Source: Megaleporinus macrocephalus
Taxonomy: Eukaryota > Chordata > Actinopteri > Characiformes > Anostomidae
Assembly: GCA_021613375.1 (NCBI GenBank)
Contig: CM038706.1
Span: 18,977,366 to 19,041,365, forward strand
Direction of reading: 5' to 3'
DNA: 64,000 nucleotides
Part shown: positions 61,815 through 64,000 of the stretch, piece after piece
Layout: each line of letters opens with the position of its first letter
Position numbering within the stretch: the first letter of the stretch is position 1
Translations under genes and position numbers: made by a program
Notes under the pieces: model-generated
What the model saw: the letters and a program-made list of their open reading frames with translations, nothing else
Told to the model about the DNA's origin: nothing
Database searches by the model: none

Positions 61815-61960
61815 CTAGGGGGCAGTGAGCATACTTGCCCAGAGCAGCCCTATCCACAGCGCCCGGGGAGCAATTGGTGGTTAGGTGTCTTGCCATGGGA
61901 TCGAACCGGCAACCTTCTGGTCACAAGACCGGTTCCCTAACCTTCAGCACATGACTGAGG
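61815..61960 (-). mobile_element. tRNA-derived SINE fragment, minus strand
   Basis: Plus-strand text 'agggggcagtgagc', 'cagcgcccggggagcaattg', 'gggatcgaaccggcaacctt' and 'aagaccggttccctaacc' matches a tRNA-derived repeat common in fish. On the minus strand GGTTCGATCCC at 61897-61907 is a perfect Pol III B box. A CA run adjoins the 5' side. It is a repeat, not a functional tRNA gene: no cloverleaf can be drawn. Confidence 0.7.
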
Positions 61961-63500
61961 CACAGGGCAAAGGGCCTTTACTAATAATTATACATAAATA
62001 GATTTTACTGATGCAATCAACACATCCCCAGATCATACCAAAATGTATCCGATGCATGTTTTTGAATCAAGGTGTGAACTTTTATGGCCCAGGGGAATGC
62101 AAGTAGGTTGAGAGGCAAAACTTTCCTTCTGAAGATAAGGTAAGTAAGTAAATTAACGATTACATTCATCATGAGTTGGTGTTGCATTTAAGATATAAAC
62201 ATTGAGCTGAACCTGACATCAACCTGACACCTGACCTATATATTATTTTTGTTTTTTTGGGGTGACCCAAACCCCATATTTTAGCTTTGTATTTCTCCCC
62301 TGACTCAGTGATGCCACTTCTTTCAGTTTTAACAAAAATCATCTTACATGGTGCAGCTTTTGAAACAAATGTCAGAAACCAAAGCACATATTGGTCACAT
62401 ATAACTGTCTGGCTAAACTATGAATACAGGATGCAAGGCTTATTTTGTTTTTTGTTTTTTTTGCCATGTTGCCAAAAATAGTAGAATTCTTTAAGTGGTG
62501 GGCTGCGTTGAAGCAGCACAGAGAGTTTCATGCCCAGAAGACAGTGTAGACATCTATAGCCTGGTCATGAGCTGCCAACACTATACGTAACACAGAGAGG
62601 GATAAACTTTTTGACGTAGGTTAAAATTGTTATCCTGCAACTGTCCTATCGACTTTGCTGTTGCTATGCCAACAACAAGGACAGCAGGGGTTGGTCATGT
62701 GAGTTCATGTCACCTGTGAAACTAAAAAATGAAAATAGCATCACATTTTTGCCAGTGTAGTTCATGTGCAAGAGTGGTTTAATGTAATCCTACTAGTCAT
62801 CAGCCTATTTTATAATGTATCTTTAATCTGATTATGTCTTTCTTTTGCAACTCGAACTGAATAGATTTTCATTCTTTGTACTCTGATTACATAACACTGT
62901 TACATATACTCCATTACTGCCTGAAAATGGAACCTACCAAAGTCAAGAAGCCCTCTGAGCTCCAGCTTTTTTCAGGTTTTCTCACTATCCTCCCTGTCTG
63001 AACAAGTTGAACTCTCTGTTTTAACTATGGGGATATAGCACACCAGGGAACTGCTGTTGCTGCAGTTAAATTAAGAGAAGCAACTTTAGAAACAACCGTA
63101 TTTTTCTGTAGGTGTTTTAAATGCTCCACTGCATCCGTTTCTGCCTCTAAATCCAGGCATACTAAAAGTGCCTACAGACACTCCCTCCTCTTTACTTCAC
63201 ACTGATGTTGACAGAATGATAGAAGACGTTGCGGCAAAGCATTTCATCATCAAAAGAAGAACAACATTTTCAGAGTTTGGAGGATGCTCGCTTCAACTTT
63301 TCCGCGGGAAGCCACAAAAGAACTTCAAATTAGCGCGCTCTGAACTGCGATGAAACGGGAAGCCATGGTAAAAAATATTTGCCCTCAAAGATTTATGCTC
63401 AGTCACAAAGACGGAGTGAGAAAAGTCAATCGCAATAATCGCCACACTTAACGTTTAATGGCCTAGCCTTTTAAATCAGCGTAAAGTGCTTCATAATGAA
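61961..63500. other. Unassigned AT-rich DNA
   Basis: No features recognised. Confidence 0.4.
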
Positions 63501-64000
63501 CTGCTGAGGTTACAAAGCTAGCAGGGCAGGCAGAGCAGACAGAGAGAGAGAGGGGATTCTGAACAACAACAAAAAAAACAAGTGGAGAAAGAAAAAACTT
63601 GTTCCATTCTTTCACCGAAGTCTTGCACAAAAGGACTCAATAAGCGATTGAAAAGCTTGGGTGGGGGGGTGGTTGGGGGAAAGGGAAAGTAAAAGGACAC
63701 TGTCATTTCTGCCCTCTCATCTCGCCTCTGATCCGGTCTTCTCTCGGGCAAACACGCTGAGAAAATCTCTCGCGTTGCTTAGCTATGCGTGTCTGCGAGG
63801 GCTCTCAGCCCTTCTGCGTGGCGCAGTTCGCTCTATACCATCACACAGCACAAGAACATAATCTCTGAGAGAGGATAGAAGGGCCTTGCTTCGAAATGTA
63901 ATCTAGCTCACAACACTTGAGGAGCGACTAAGAGGAGGCACAAGGGGGCTATTGAATGGAAGAAGTGAACCGGTCAATACAGAAGTGAAAGTTGCTCTTC
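63501..64000. other. GC-richer unique DNA at the right edge
   Basis: Contains a G-rich tract (gggtgggggggtgg, then gggggaaaggg, about 63659-63688) and scattered CpGs (ctctcgcgttgc, ctgcgtggcgcagttcgc). Could be upstream regulatory DNA or a conserved noncoding block of a gene beyond the window. No exon recognised. Confidence 0.3.

Noticed and set aside
61897..61907. tRNA gene (B box GGTTCGATCCC)
   Set aside because: No acceptor stem or anticodon arm can be formed; it is the promoter relic of a SINE.

Overview
The window reads as AT-rich nuclear DNA of a teleost fish. The evidence is the repeat content: several Tc1/mariner families with TA target sites, an L2/Maui-like LINE, tRNA-headed SINEs of a type common in fish, hAT-like and palindromic MITEs, a solo LTR and abundant dinucleotide and tetranucleotide microsatellites. 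An ostariophysan (characin or catfish relative) would fit the repeat mix, but that is recollection of family distribution, not something the sequence proves. There are no bacterial-style genes, operons, rRNA genes or CRISPR arrays. I found no complete protein-coding gene; most long open frames fall inside repeats or low-complexity DNA.

Layout. 1-0.58 kb: 217-229 bp tandem repeat running off the left edge. 0.6-9.4 kb: mostly unique AT-rich DNA with a 63 bp templated duplication (2.68 kb), a small candidate minus-strand exon (4.35 kb) and a broken Tc1 transposase (6.1 kb). 9.4-12.5 kb: two LTR-like fragments on the minus strand, a direct repeat, and the start of a PIF/Harbinger-like transposase. 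12.7-15.2 kb: repeat-poor, possibly regulatory. 15.3-16.3 kb: decayed Tc1 transposase carrying a fold-back duplication. 17-21 kb: LINE tail, a MITE, and an inverted pair of an unnamed repeat. 21.7-22.1 kb: CpG-rich block with a candidate first coding exon on the minus strand (MENVLQPYYQ, then a splice donor); this is the best candidate gene start.

23.5-26.3 kb: a 5'-truncated LINE, a hAT-like MITE, one copy of a long palindromic MITE and a second LINE tail in opposite orientation. 29.5-38.1 kb: two Tc1-type MITEs, a decayed Pro/Ala-rich once-coding block (31.7-32.6 kb) and two hAT-like MITEs. 38-48 kb: mostly unique, with a truncated SINE flanked by an 11 bp target duplication and a 51 bp tandem duplication. 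48.4-49.6 kb: an internally deleted Tc1 element next to a 121 bp MITE. 50.6-52.5 kb: large tetranucleotide microsatellites and a GC-rich block. 54.06-54.43 kb: complete solo LTR with a 5 bp target duplication, its TATA region grown into a (TA)n microsatellite. 56.6-58.8 kb: nested nest of a Tc1 element interrupted by the palindromic MITE and by a full-length tRNA-SINE with a 12 bp target duplication. 59.8 kb: long (TA)n(T)n tract. 60.7 kb: candidate coding exon on the minus strand. 61.8 kb: a second tRNA-derived SINE fragment. 63-64 kb: GC-richer, G-rich unique sequence at the right edge.

The three candidate exons (4.35, 21.8, 60.7 kb) are all on the minus strand and could belong to one or more long-intron genes, with most of the window being intron or intergenic DNA; that link is inference. 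No previously undescribed system is evident. The most informative items are the nested insertions with readable target duplications, the solo LTR, the local templated duplications and the candidate first exon.
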